A stretch of DNA of 64,000 nucleotides from Artemia franciscana (Eukaryota; Arthropoda; Branchiopoda; Anostraca; Artemiidae): NCBI RefSeq assembly GCF_032884065.1, contig NC_088868.1:494001-558000 (forward strand). Direction: 5' to 3'. Below, in pieces: positions 23,455-35,042 of the stretch. The number at the start of each line of letters is the position of its first letter. Position 1 is the first letter of the stretch. The position numbers and the translations under genes are program-made. Under the pieces are notes generated by a model. It was not told the DNA's origin. It searched no databases and worked only from the letters and a program-made list of their open reading frames with translations.

Positions 23455-24600
23455 ACGAAAAGTTCAGCCAAGACTGTGTGATAAAAGCTAACATTTTATC
23501 AAACAGTTCATGGTAACAAACTGTAGTCAGGAGCGACCCGGCTCAATAGTAACCAAAACTCTAAAAAAGGAAATCTTGATACCAATAGTTACATCAAAAG
23601 AATCGCATTTTAATGTTGATTTTAAATATATAACTTTCATCAAGTTTAGTCTTACTCATCAAAAGTTACGAGCCTGAGAAAATTTGCCTAATTTATGAAA
23701 ATAGGGGGGAACACCCCCTAAAAGTCATAGAATCTTAACGAATTTTTTTTTTTTCAGGGGTGATCGGATCGACCCAGTGGTCCTAGAATTTTGCGAGAGG
23801 GCTCATTCGAACGGAAATGAAAAGTTCTAGCGCCTTTTTTAAGTGAACAAAAAATTGGAGGGCAACTAGGCCCCCCTCCCACGCTCATTTTTTTCCCAAA
23901 GTCGTCGGATCAAAATTCTGAGATAGCCATTTTATTCAGCATAGTCGAAAAACCTTATAACTATGTCTTTGGAGACGATTTACTCCCCCACAGCCACCAT
24001 GGGAGGGATTGTTACACATGTTTGTTACACAAGTTAATTTGTAAGTTACGTATATCTTTTACTAATAAAAACGTTCGTAAAAAACTAAAAGTTCTAGTTG
24101 CCTTTTTAAGTACCCAAAAAATTGGAGGGAAACTGGGCCTCCTCTCCCCTCCTTTTTTCTCATCATCATTCGATCAAAACTATGGGAAAGCCATTTAGCC
24201 AAATAAATAAATATGCAAATCTTGCTTTAATTATTCATTTGCGGAGAGCCGAAATCAAAACATGGATTAACAAAAAAAAACTTTCAGAAATTAAATTTTA
24301 GAAAAACTGTTTTTTTTTACTGAAAGTAAGAAGCGACATTAAAACTTAAAACGAACAGAAATTACCTTGTACATGAAAAGGGCTGTTCCCTCTTCAACCC
24401 CCTGCTCTTTACACTAAGTTTTTACTGTTTTAAAAAGTAGAATTGAGAGAAAGAGTCAAACTTTAGCGCAAAGAGCGAGGTGCGTTGAAGAGGGAACAGC
24501 CCTTTTCATATACGGGGTAATTTCTGTTCGTTTTAAGTTTTAATGTCGCTTCTTACTTTCAGCTAAAAAAAAGCTTGTTTTTTTATTTAATAAGTTAAAA
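23455..24600. mobile_element. Dispersed repeat family, longest copy, with terminal foldback
   Basis: It begins near TTATCAAACAGTTCATGG and includes the blocks TTACGAGCCTGAGAAAATTTG, GATCGACCCAGTGGTCCTAG and AATTGGAGGGCAACTAGG. The last 265 bases (24310-24575) form an inverted repeat: the left arm has AAGTAAGAAGCGACATTAAA and the right arm its complement. Parts recur at 29745-29960 and 62935-63860. No coding frame is visible. From memory this resembles a very common repeat of brine shrimp genomes; this was not verified. Confidence 0.6.
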
Positions 24601-24923
24601 AGGTTCATTCATTTCACTAACTGTATTTATTAAAAATTTGAATAATTTCTTATTGTGATATTTGCCTTCTCTGCAGCTAATCTTGTAGTTCTTTTGGGAT
24701 TGGGCTTGTTTTTATTCGTTCCTATTTTTGTTTTATTTTGAATTAGATTATTTTCTATAATTAATTTTGGGTACATAGGGTTTAGTGTGTTTCCACCCAA
24801 GTTTCTATTTAGGGATGTCTTCATTATTCTCTCTTCTGTATTTGTATTATGGAAAGGCAGTGTGGTCTTCGTCATTATAAAAAGAAAATTAAATAAAAAT
24901 AATGCTTTCATCGTATAAATCAC

Positions 24924-25121
24924 CTGGTCTAACATGTCTCTGACAACCTTTTTGACAGGCCTTCCAGAAGATTCCCTTCGAGATCCAAGAAGTGAAGAAG
25001 CAGGCTTCAGTGAAGGATTCTCCGATTTGGCGACCTTTGATCCACCTGCACCAGCTATGGTTGCTTGTGAAGGATTACTTGCAACTGTATCAGCTTTCCT
25101 TTTCATGCCTTTCAAGTTTTG
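24924..25121 (-). CDS. fs(1)h: BET bromodomain protein, coding exon 3 (basic linker between bromodomains)
   Basis: 66 codons, phase 0 at both ends (acceptor TTCTTAG, donor CAG/GTGATT). It contains two hallmarks of the BET inter-bromodomain linker: GMKRKADT near the start and LGSRRESSGRPVKK near the end. In vertebrate proteins these correspond to KGVKRKADTTTP and RRESSRPVKPP. The basic stretch is in the position of the conserved motif B region and probably contributes to nuclear localisation and chromatin contact. The 6.3 kb intron between this exon and exon 2 is filled mostly by tandem repeats (25.56-26.04 and 27.48-29.51 kb). Confidence 0.92.
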
Positions 25122-25559
25122 CTAAGAAAAAAATAAATTTCTAAATTAGCTACCTATTTATTTAATTAACTTTTTGCATGATATTTCTATTGATCGTTTA
25201 TCTGTGAAAGCACAACGAAAAAACGTATCAAATCTGGATCTCCAAAAGGCATGCCTAGGACACTAGCTTTTACTTACAAATGGTCAAAATATGATCATCT
25301 TTTCTGTCACAAGCATGACAAAATAAATTTAGGGACTACCATCCTAAGAGCGAAGGTTTTGTCACTCACTCTGCAGTTGTATAAAGTATAATTGGTGATA
25401 CTACGTCGGCTTTTCCAAAAAGACAAGAATTCAGGGACCATTCCTTGACCAAATAAGACCCCATTTTTTTCCCTAAATTTTACCAGTTTAAAGTGTTTTA
25501 TGAAACCTGGTTTCCTTGAAAGGAGGCACTGGAGGGATCCAAGGTCATATCTGAACTTC

Positions 25560-26040
25560 CAAACATACAGATTTTAGTTCGTTGCACAATATTAGTTTTA
25601 ACAAGGTAGTACATGCTTCTCACAAATAACCAAACACACCAAATAACCGAACTCACAAAAACCAATTGCAATATTGGTTTTAACAAGGTAATACATGCTT
25701 CTCACAAATAACCAAAAACACCAAATAACCAAACTCACAAAAACCAATTGCAATATTGGTTTTAACAAGGTAATACATGCTTCTCACAAATAACCAAAAA
25801 CACCAAATAACCGAACTCACAAAAACCAATTGCAATATTGGTTTTAACAAGGTAATACATGCTTCTCACAAATAACCAAAAACACCAAATAACCAAACTC
25901 ACAAAACCAATTGCAATATTGGTTTTAACAAGGTAATACATGCTTCTCACAAATAACCAAAAACACCAAATAACCAAACTCACAAAAACCAATTGCAATA
26001 TTGGTTTTAACAAGGTAATACATGCTTCTCATAAATAAAT
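25560..26040. repeat. Tandem repeat, 5-6 copies of about 83 bp with an internal hairpin
   Basis: The unit contains AAAACCAATTGCAATATTGG followed by TTTT, an inverted repeat (AAAACCAAT / ATTGGTTTT), then AACAAGGTAATACATGCTTC and AAATAACCAAAAACACC. Copies are nearly identical. It lies between BET exons 2 and 3. Confidence 0.9.
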
Positions 26041-27010
26041 AAAATAACCCTCAATAAAAGATATAGTCACTTATTTAATTAGTTCAGTTTCTAGATCAAA
26101 TTTCCATTAATCGTTTTTCTGTGACACCATAATATGTACAGTTGGGTAAACAAACATCCTCTATAAGAAGCAGAGCTAATAGCCCTCGTATGAAAAGCCT
26201 CCAAGTGCTACATACAGTTTACAGCATAGAGGACATAACCTCTCTTGGAGGACAAGAATCTCAAAAACACATCTGTGTTGTCAGTTAAACACATACCTAC
26301 TTCCATATTTGTACACAGGGATAAGGGGAAGGGTGTTGAGCATTGGTGTCAATTAAGAACTGGACCCAGGAGGAGAGAAGACAGAAATCATCAGACAAAT
26401 CGTCAAAAAAACGACACTCGAAGATATCATATTTAGGTATGTACAAAGTAGTGGGAGGGGTCTAAATAAAATGGCATTTACTTTCTTTAGTCCTAATTTG
26501 TCGCCTAATATGTCCTTAGACGCCTTAATTAGTCCTTAGCCCTAAATCCTTAAGCATCCTTAATTACTCTTAAAGTCCAATAAAACACCAAGAAAACACA
26601 ATAGATTTTGGAAAAACGCCAAAAAGTGACATTTTGGATGCTCCTCTTTGGTCGCTCCATAGAGTTAATAAAATAGTATCAGCTCAATTTTTTAATCCTT
26701 AAAGTCCTAAATTAGTCCTTAATTAGTCTTTAGACGCCTAATATGTGGATACGCCCATAAGCGTCTTCATCTAGCCTTACTTTTGGAAACATCCAAATAT
26801 TGTGGAATTTTAAAACCTTATGAGAGGTTCGGTCCCGTGAAGTTTTGAGGTTTGGGGAGGTGTTTTAGCATTGCCTATTAGAACATGCTTTGATGCCAAA
26901 GAAAAGAATTTATAATACTAGATCGTCTGCACTCTTGTGAAGGAAGGTCTCCACAAAAACCACCAAAGTGTAGTCCAGAGAGTGGTTTGGTATACAATTG
27001 GTTGGGTTAC

Positions 27011-27095
27011 CTCCTAATAACTCAAGACCAGAAATTGTTTTATATTTCTCAAGATTTTGCTGTTGCTGATCTTTGAGTTCAGCAACAGCTGACAA
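27011..27095 (-). other. Exon-like segment in the BET intron, unassigned
   Basis: On the minus strand a good acceptor (CTTTCAG) precedes a short open segment LSAVAELKDQQQQNLEKYKT and GLELLG, with a GTAACC donor-like site 85 bases later. The glutamine-rich helical look is suggestive. However, 85 bases would break the frame between exons 2 and 3, and I find no BET counterpart. It may be chance, an alternative exon, or part of something else. Confidence 0.2.
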
Positions 27096-27474
27096 CTGAA
27101 AGTTATAAGTACAAAAACAAAAACGAAAAATTTGTATCTAAGGAAAAAGAGACGCATGCAATCAACTGTCAATCAGTCGTTCATTCAATCAATCATTATA
27201 ATAGCAGCTAGAGGATTTTATTAGTGCTACTGTTACAATTGAAAAGACAGCACTCAATTTGTTTATTCAAATTACTGTCTCAAAAACTTAAATATTTTAC
27301 ATTTGAACAAGGCATAGTATGAGAGTATTATTTGAATTATTACTGAATTGCGAAATTTTTAGAGTATCGTGGATATGGAAACAATAGGCCTATTTGTATC
27401 AGAAAACCAGATTTTTTAACTTTTCTATCAATTGTTTCAAAATCATGAAGATTTTAGGACAGTACAATGCTTCG

Positions 27475-29515
27475 TACAGCATATATATGTTTTGGGCTGT
27501 AAAAGAAAGCCATACATTATTAAGCTGTTTGATATTATGTTTTGGGCTGCTTAGGAAAGCCACACATTCTTACGTTATTTGATGTTATATGTTTTGGGCT
27601 GCAAAAGAAAGCTACACATTCTTAAGCTGTTTGATATCACATGCTTTGGGCTACAAAGGGAAGCCACACATTCTTAAGCTGTTTGATATCATACGTTTTA
27701 GGCTGCAAAGGAAAGCCACACAATCTTAAGCTGTTTGATATCATACGTTTTAGGCTGCAAAGGAAAGCCACACAATCTTAAGCTGTTTGATATCATACGT
27801 TTTAGGCTGCAAAGGAAAGCCACACATTCTTAAGCTGTTTGATATCACATGTTTTGGGATGCAAAGGGAAGCCACACATTTTTAAGCTGTTTGTTGTCAT
27901 ATGTTTTGGGCTGCAAAGGAAAGTCACACATTCTTAAGCAGTATGATGTCATATGTTTTGGGCTGCAAATGAAAGCCGCATATTCTTAAGCTGTTTGGTG
28001 TCATATGTTTTGGGCTGCAAAGGAAAGCCATACATTCTTAAGCTGTTTGACAGCATATGTTTTGTGCTGCAAATGAAAGCCACACATTCTTAAGCCGTTT
28101 GATCTCATATGTTAAGGGCTGCAAAAGAAAGCCACACATTCTTAAGCAGTATGATGTCATATGTTTTGGGCTGCAAAGAAAAGCCACATATTCTTAAGCT
28201 GTTTGGTGTCATATGTTTTGGGCTGCAAAGGAAAGCCATACATTCTTAAGCTGTTTGACATCATATGTTTTGTGCTGCAAATGAAAGCCACACATTCTTA
28301 AGCCATTTGATCTCATATGTTTTGGGCTGCAAATGAAAGCCACACATTCTTAAGCCGTTAATCTCATATGTTTTGGGCTGCAAAAGAAAGCCATACATTC
28401 TTAAGCTGTTTGACATCATATGTTTTGTGCTGCAAAGGAAAGCCACACATTCTTAAGCTGTTTGATATCATATGTTTTGGGCTGCAAAGGAAAGCCACAC
28501 ATTCTTAAGCTGTTTGATATCACATGTTTTGGGCTGCAAAGGGAAGCCACACATTTTTAAGCTGTTTGATATCATACGTTTTAGGCTGCAAAGGAAAGTC
28601 ACACATTCTTAAGCAGTTTGAGGTCATATGTTTTGGGCTGCAAAGGGATGTCACACATTCTTAAGCAGTATGATGTCATATGTTTTGGGCTGCAAAGGAA
28701 AGCCACATATTCTTAAGCTGTTTGGTGTCATATGTTTTGGGCTGCAAAGGAAAGCCATACATTCTTAAGCTGTTTGATATCATACGTTTTAGGCTGCAAA
28801 GGAAAGCCACACAATCTTAAGCTGTTTGATGTCATATGTTTTGGGCTGCAAATGAAAGCCACACATTCTTAAGCTGTTTGATATCATATGTTTTGGGCTG
28901 CAAAGGAAAGCCACACATTCTTAAGCTGTTTGATATCACATGTTTTGGGCTGCAAAGGGAAGCCACACGTTTTTAAGCTGTTTGTTGTAATATGTTTTGG
29001 GCTGCAAAGGAAAGTCACACATTCTTAAGCAGTTTGATGTCACATGTTTTGGGCTGCAAAGGAAAGTCACACATTCTTAAGCAGTTTGATGTCATATGTT
29101 TTTGGGCTGCATAGGAAAGCCACACATTCTTAAGCTGTTTGATCGCATATGTTTTGGGCTGCAAAGGAAAGCCATACATTCTTAAGCTGTTTGGTGTCAT
29201 ATGTTTTGGGCTGCAAGGGAAAGCCATACATTCTTAAGCTGTTTGACATCATATGTTTTGTGTTGCAAAGGAAAGCCACACATTCTTAAGGCGTTTAATC
29301 TCATATGTTTTGGGTTGCAAAGGAAAGCCACACATTCTAAAGCCGTTTGATCTCATATGTTTTGGGTTGCAAAGGAAAGCCATACATTCTTAAGCTGTTT
29401 GATGTATGTTTACACCAAATTTGGGCTGCATAGGAAAGCCACACATTCTTAAGCTGTTTGATCTCATATGTTTTGGGCTGCAAAGGGAAGCCACACATTT
29501 TTAAGCTTAAAAATT
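27475..29515. repeat. Large satellite-like array of a 52 bp unit, about 39 copies
   Basis: The unit reads TCATATGTTTTGGGCTGCAA, AGGAAAGCCACACATTCTTA, AGCTGTTTGATA. The period of 52 is constant, with point variants. Larger blocks of units are also repeated (for example the run around 27940-28060 resembles 28140-28260), which indicates higher-order duplication. It lies within the 6.3 kb intron between BET exons 2 and 3. Open frames here are not genes. Confidence 0.95.
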
Positions 29516-29744
29516 AAATACCTACATCACCCCAATTTTTCTTAAGCTATATATGATTTTTCAAGTTCCCACTTAGCCAGTTTCGAAAGTCAGATTTTCA
29601 ATTATTTTTATTAATTTAATAATTAGATTATCAAATAAAAAATAAATAAATATTAATATCAAATAATAATATTAATTTAAATTATTTATTCATAAGGTAG
29701 AGACTAGTCATACTCAGCCAGTGTTCAAAACTTTGCTTCAAAAG

Positions 29745-29960
29745 GGTATTGGACTCATTCAAACAGAATTTAAAAGTTCTAGTGCCCTTTTTAAGTGGCC
29801 AAAAAGATTGGAGGACAACCAGCCCTCCCTGCCCCCATTTTCCCCTAAAGTCGTCGATCATATTTAAAAAGCCCAATCATATTTGATATGCTTATCATAT
29901 TTGAAGGGCCCAATAACTAAGCCTTTGGATATAACATTCAAAGGGGTATTATATATTAAA
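29745..29960. repeat. Fragment of the dispersed repeat family
   Basis: It contains TTAAAAGTTCTAGTGCCC, AAGTGGCCAAAAAGATTGG, GAGGACAACCAGCCC and AAGTCGTCGAT in the same order as the 23.8-23.9 kb part of the longest copy. Confidence 0.55.
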
Positions 29961-30340
29961 AACAGTAATCACGATAATAAATAAATGGTTTTTAACCCAA
30001 GGATTTCGATTCGGTAATAATATGAAATCTTGCCGTTTCCTCTTCGTAGTAGAATATCTGTACACCTTTGAAGGTATTTGTTTCTATTGACACATTATTT
30101 TAATAAATACATCTTTTCTTTTTGTTATTTTGGGCTTCCATAGCAACAATTATTCATAAATCAGACAACCATAATCACGATCTTGTAATATCACTAAAAA
30201 AGGAAAATTGCAAAAAGCAGAGAAACAAAATATATTATCGAGGCCTTTTTTCAAGAGTAACAACTTTCATCTCTTTATTTATGTCATTTCTACCTCTTTA
30301 CTTAGCCATTTCTTCCATTTGGCACCTTTGCTGAGGTAAC

Positions 30341-30690
30341 CATATAAGGGTATGTCCCAAGGAGAATGGGTAACTACTATGAGTGGAAACTAGCGCTACT
30401 GGCAGAAAAAACCATCAGCGCCATCTAGCGTTTGATGACAATGGCATTTCTTAAGCTTTGTAAATTGACACTTATTACTAGACTAATTTTTATCAACAAC
30501 ACAAATTAATAATTATTGTTATTACACTTAAAAACATATTTTTAAACTAATGGCGTGAGATTATAAAAACAAGTTTTTCGGAGTAGTTTGGTGTCACCAC
30601 ATTCTAGATGGCGTTCAAGTGTTTTTTGTTGACACTAACGCCAGTTTCCCCTCTTGTAAGATTCCCATGCTCTTTGGGTATGCTCTAGTT
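30341..30690. mobile_element. Inverted-repeat element (about 350 bp)
   Basis: Left arm landmarks in order are GGGTATGTCCCAAGGAGAATGG, GAAACTAGCG and GCGCCATCTAG. The right arm, read on the minus strand, gives GAGCATACCCAAAGAGCATGGG, GGAAACTGGCG and ACGCCATCTAG in the same order. The arms are about 90 bases each and diverged. Target-site duplications are not clear. It lies in the intron between BET exons 2 and 3. Confidence 0.5.
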
Positions 30691-31439
30691 TACATACATG
30701 ATTCTTGTTGTATCATAATCAACCTGGTAATTCATTTTCGTCACAAGTTCATGGTAGTCACTATGGTGATCATGAAGATTCATTGATGCAAAATGGTATT
30801 TTGTAGTGAATACTGTGTCATTAATGGTGGCACTGTGGTCTTTTATTGTCTTCATGAATACCCATAATTATTTTTTGAGGGGGGGGGAGGCAGAAATTAA
30901 AAAAAACTATAAAAGCACATAAAAAACTTACAGAAAATTACAAAATTGTAGGAAATTCGTAGAAATTTTTGAAGGGTTGTACAGGCACGACCCTGAAGGA
31001 ACCCCTTCCCTGTACCTGTGTTCTTATACTTTCTAATTTAAGGGAGCTTGACATGATGATTCACATTAATTTTTCTTATTTTAGTTGTAATTTAATATTA
31101 TGTTTTAATAATGCTTCAAAAACTGGTTGAAAAAAGTTGACTTTTTTTATCAATTCACAAAGAGAGGCAACTTTTTGTCTTTGATCTTCCATTATCTACT
31201 TATTTACCATATTTCTTATACCCAATTTTAATTGCATAACCTATTTTTTGGATCATGAAAATGAACTCCAAGTAATTGAAGTGAAAAAAAATGAAAATCT
31301 CCTAAAACAGAAGCAAAAAATTGAATATGCATACAAAATAGAATCTACATATAAAACCAAAAATATAAATCTACTAAACATTTCCAAAAAAATAATAATC
31401 TCTTAGAAAAAAATGGAATTTATAGAGAAAATCACCTAC

Positions 31440-31907
31440 CACAGTCGGTACTGGATCCTGGTTGTTAGTTTGAAGAAATGGTGGCACATTGGCAACATTA
31501 CTACTCAGAACACTTTGTGGCTTACTTGGAGTAATTTTAGTTCCAGCGGGCAAATTTGACTGCAGTAAGCTAGACTGTGGAGTAGTTGGTGTAGGAGTCA
31601 TTAATTTAGGTGTTCTTGGTACTGGAGTTCTTGGAGCTGGAGGTTGTTTTTTCACTTTAGGTTTTGGAGTAGGCATTTCAACCACGACTTCATCTTTTGG
31701 CATTTCTGTCACTTTTGTAAGGAACAATTTCTCAAGGGTCTGAGCCATTAAAACTATATCCTCACCAGGTTTGTTGTAAACATAACAGTTAGTAAACATA
31801 GTATTAAAATCTTGAATACACTCTTTAGCACACCAATAATAATTATTTTCCAATCGCTTTTTTATTGTTCCTAAATCCATTGGTTGCTTGATAGTCTTGT
31901 GATAGTC
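31440..31907 (-). CDS. fs(1)h: BET bromodomain protein, coding exon 2 (rest of bromodomain 1 and proline-rich linker)
   Basis: 156 codons in phase 0. The exon begins [20 protein letters not shown] and contains [16 protein letters not shown]. The Asn in YNKP is the acetyl-lysine-binding Asn of BET BD1. BD1 ends near [13 protein letters not shown] linker rich in Pro, Thr and Ser follows, with repeated PRTP/TPTP runs, as is usual between BET bromodomains. The acceptor is CCCCAG. The donor is taken as GTG/GTAGGT, which keeps phase 0 into the KGMKRKAD exon. A second possible donor 4 bases downstream would shift the frame and is less likely. The upstream intron (31908-35546) holds a decayed partial copy of this exon. 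Confidence 0.95.
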
Positions 31908-32031
31908 CTGGGGAAAAAATAGAGAATATAGTAACATTTAAGATGGAAGTGCAACAAAAAATAGATAAATCTATGCATAGATAGAATCTGAAATTCTTCT
32001 TTACAGTCCTTTTTTGAATAGGGCAAAATAT

Positions 32032-32745
32032 ATTTTGAAAATCTAAGCACAGACAATTTTGTTGTTACTTTCAATTTTGCAATGTAAAATACAAAAAAAA
32101 AATGTTTTTCAAAGAAAATACTAAAAACAGTATACTTTCCTAATCCAGGGGAAGAGAGGGGCAAACAATTTGGAGTGCAAAAGTCCTTTCCCTGCGTTTA
32201 GCAGGGCACTTGAGCACCAAAAGTTTCATATGGACGTTATTTCAATTCAGTATACGAGAAGAAACAAATAAATAACACAAAAAGATGAATAAAAGAAGAT
32301 GAAAATATTGATATGGTAGAAGGCTAAATGCAATATTTAAAATAAAATTTACTTGATTGTATAATACAAAATTGTAAATCTATCTTGTGTTTGAAATCTG
32401 TGTTTTGAAAATCTATGATTATCGGTGTTTTGAAAATCTAAGTACAGACGATTTTGTTGTTACTTTCAATTTTGCAATGTAAAATACTAAAAAAAATGTT
32501 TTTCAAAGAAAATACTAAAAACAGTATACTTTCCTAATCCAGGGAAAGGGAGGGGCAAACAATTTGGAGTGCAAAAGGCCCTGCGCTTAGCAGTGCGCTT
32601 GAACACCAAAATTTTCTTTTGGACATTATTTAAATTCAGTAAATAAGAAGAAACAAATAAATAACACAAAAAGATGAATGAAAGAAGATGAAAATATTGA
32701 CATGGCAGAAGGCTAAATGCAATATTTAAAATAAAATTGACTTAA
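32032..32745. repeat. Two direct repeats, about 320 bp each
   Basis: AAGTACAGACGATTTTGTTG or its variant, TACTTTCAATTTTGCAATGT, AACAGTATACTTTCCTAATC and GAAACAAATAAATAACACAA occur in both halves (first 32032-32355, second 32412-32745). Together with the partial exon copy at 32770-32849 this points to local duplication of the sequence around BET exon 2. Confidence 0.8.
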
Positions 32746-32769
32746 TTGTATTTCAAAAATTTTTAATTC

Positions 32770-32849
32770 TATCTTATTTATAATCATTTTCCAATCGCCT
32801 TTTTTATTGTTCTAATATCCATTAGCTGTTTGATAGTCTCGTGATTCTC
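32770..32849 (-). pseudogene. Decayed partial copy of BET exon 2 (start of bromodomain 1 exon)
   Basis: On the minus strand an acceptor-like CTATAG is followed by a segment closely matching the first roughly 70 bases of exon 2. It reads ENHETIKQLMDIRTIKK where the real exon reads [17 protein letters not shown]. An extra G after the KK codons shifts the frame, and similarity fades after about 75 bases. It lies in the intron between exons 1 and 2, beyond a pair of direct repeats (about 32032-32355 and 32412-32745) that also derive from local duplication. It has lost the pocket half of the domain, so it is a relic and not an alternative exon. Confidence 0.75.
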
Positions 32850-33144
32850 CTATAGAACATAAGAGAATATCACTAATATTAGTAATATTGAATAAAAATA
32901 TAATGTAGTCACCAAAAATGACAATAATAAATAGAAATACAACAGTAAATAACAGAAAATTGTAGATAAGTAATTTAGAATCAATAACATATCCTAAATA
33001 ATAGTAAAAACAAAGTACTAGTATTAAATAAATACAGTATAAAAATGATTCACTAACATAATCAAATATGTTTTAATAAATTCTATATTGCTAGCAGCAA
33101 TCAGTAGCAAAGCTGCTTGGAAAGTTTTGAATGTTAATCTTTTA

Positions 33145-33470
33145 ACTTTTTTTTCATTTAGCTGCACAATGAAGTAGTATCTAGAGAGCTAGTAGTAATT
33201 ATTTGCTATTCTGCAGCCCTCAAGCTTTTTTTCACTTAGCTGCACAATGCAGTAGTATCTAGAGAGCTAGTAGTAATTATTTGCTATTCTGCAGCCCTCA
33301 AGCTTTTTTTCACTTAACTGCACAATGAAGTAGTATCTAGAGAGCTAGTAGTAACTATTTGCTATTCTGCAGCCCTCAAGCTTTGTTTTCACTTAGCTGA
33401 ATGATAATGTAGTGTCTAGGGTGCAAGCAGAAATTATTTGCTATTCTACAGCCCTAAAGCTCCAGATATT
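33145..33470. repeat. Tandem repeat, 3.5 copies of about 90 bp
   Basis: AGTAGTATCTAGAGAGCTAG recurs at about 33173, 33251 and 33331, with a diverged fourth copy near 33410. Each is followed by TATTTGCTATTCTGCAGCCC. Confidence 0.9.
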
Positions 33471-34794
33471 CATTTTATTTCAGCGGGCTAAAGGGCCTTG
33501 ATTAAAGTGAGAAGATATCAAAAGGAACAATTCAAGGGAATTTCGAAACTTCAATAGAAGAAAGATTGAACAGGCCTTCATCCAACTCTATTTCAAAGTA
33601 AAAATTAGCCTTTTGGAGGGAGCAGTCCATTTTCCACTTTCATGTTTTCTCTTCATACCAAAATATGTATTCAGTCATTTTAGATCCAAGTATGAATACG
33701 AATAATGCTTATCCAACAAAATAATTCGAAACAAAATTCATGTTATTTTCCACAGAAAAAAATATTTAAAGAAATCAGCTTCTGAAAAAAAATCAAAATT
33801 TAGCATAGCCTCAGAGCCAGATCTAGGAAAAGGGACAGGAAAAACAAGGCCCTAACCAGTGGAAGTTGGATGGTTTGAGCCAGGGCACACTTAAACTCCC
33901 ATTACTGAAAATCCTCTCTTTATCCCTAACTGCCAAAGGATAGTTTCAGGTACTTGTTTGACTTATCATACACTGAACAATAAGCTGTGCAAACAATCTG
34001 GATTTTACACCACTTTCTAGGGCTACAATGAAAGAGCTACCAGGGCCCTGGTTGGACTTTGCTGAAGTAAGGACGCTGGAACTATTTTTAAAATTTTAAT
34101 TTCGGTTTTAATGGTTGTGGCTTACTGTAAGTCTCTTTTTTATATTAATGTTTTGCTGAGGACAGCCCTTGGACATAGGGTTGAAATGTTCATTCAAATT
34201 AGAATTTCTACTGTCTTGTGAAAAGAATTTCCTATTGTTCTTCTTGTTTTTGATGTTGAGCTTTCATAGCAGTTGGCTTGGGGGAAACTGGCTTCTTGTT
34301 CCTTCCTCAAGTATGCCACAGTAACAGTTAAAGCCTAAAGCAAGATTTAAATAAAAGTACTCCTGTGGGTGCAAGGAAACTTTCGACAAATGGCAGCATT
34401 TCTGCAGCCATCTGAAAATATTACTGTTAGTTGTGAAGACAATCAGTATGAGATGTAAACAATTGCTGTATCGTTTTTCATTTTCTTTTTCTTTGTCAAA
34501 AAATGTATATGAAACATATATGCCACAAAAACATAAAACATAGATGATATAATAATTCTGGTTGGACCAAATATTTATTAACTGCATATTTTCATCAGAA
34601 AAATATGACTTTTAATATGCAATAGAAAAAACTAAACACAGTTTTTGGCTATCTGTCTTTCAATTGAGCGTGAATGGTTAAGATTTTAAATCAGTACATT
34701 AAAGTTTTATGGGATATTAGGTTAGATTAACTCTTTAGTACATACCTTTAAAATGAAAATACTTACTGAAACATATCTGTATTGACAAACTTTT

Positions 34795-35042
34795 AGTTCC
34801 ATAATTAGTTCTTATAAACTTTTTATAAAATATTTTATAAACTCTTATAAACATTAAATTTTATAAACTAACTAACTAATTTTATAAACTACTAATTTTA
34901 TAAACAATAAATTTTATAAACTCTTATAAACATTAAATTTTATAAACTAACTAATAAATAATTTTATAAACTAACTAACTAATTTTATAAACTACTAATT
35001 TTATAAACAATAAATTTTATAAACTCTTATAAATATTTTTAG
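34795..35042. repeat. TTTATAAACTAACTAA-type low-complexity repeat
   Basis: Repeated ATTTTATAAACT, CTAACTAATT and AAACTCTTATAAA words, with a block of about 115 bases present twice. Confidence 0.8.

Noticed and set aside
28261..29227. Minus-strand frames with repeated GFLLQPKTYEI
   Set aside because: Translation of the 52 bp satellite.
27475..29515. CRISPR-like array
   Set aside because: Units are contiguous 52 bp repeats without unique spacers, and the DNA is eukaryotic.
31489..31743. 84-residue plus-strand frame rich in Gly and Val
   Set aside because: Antisense shadow of BET exon 2.
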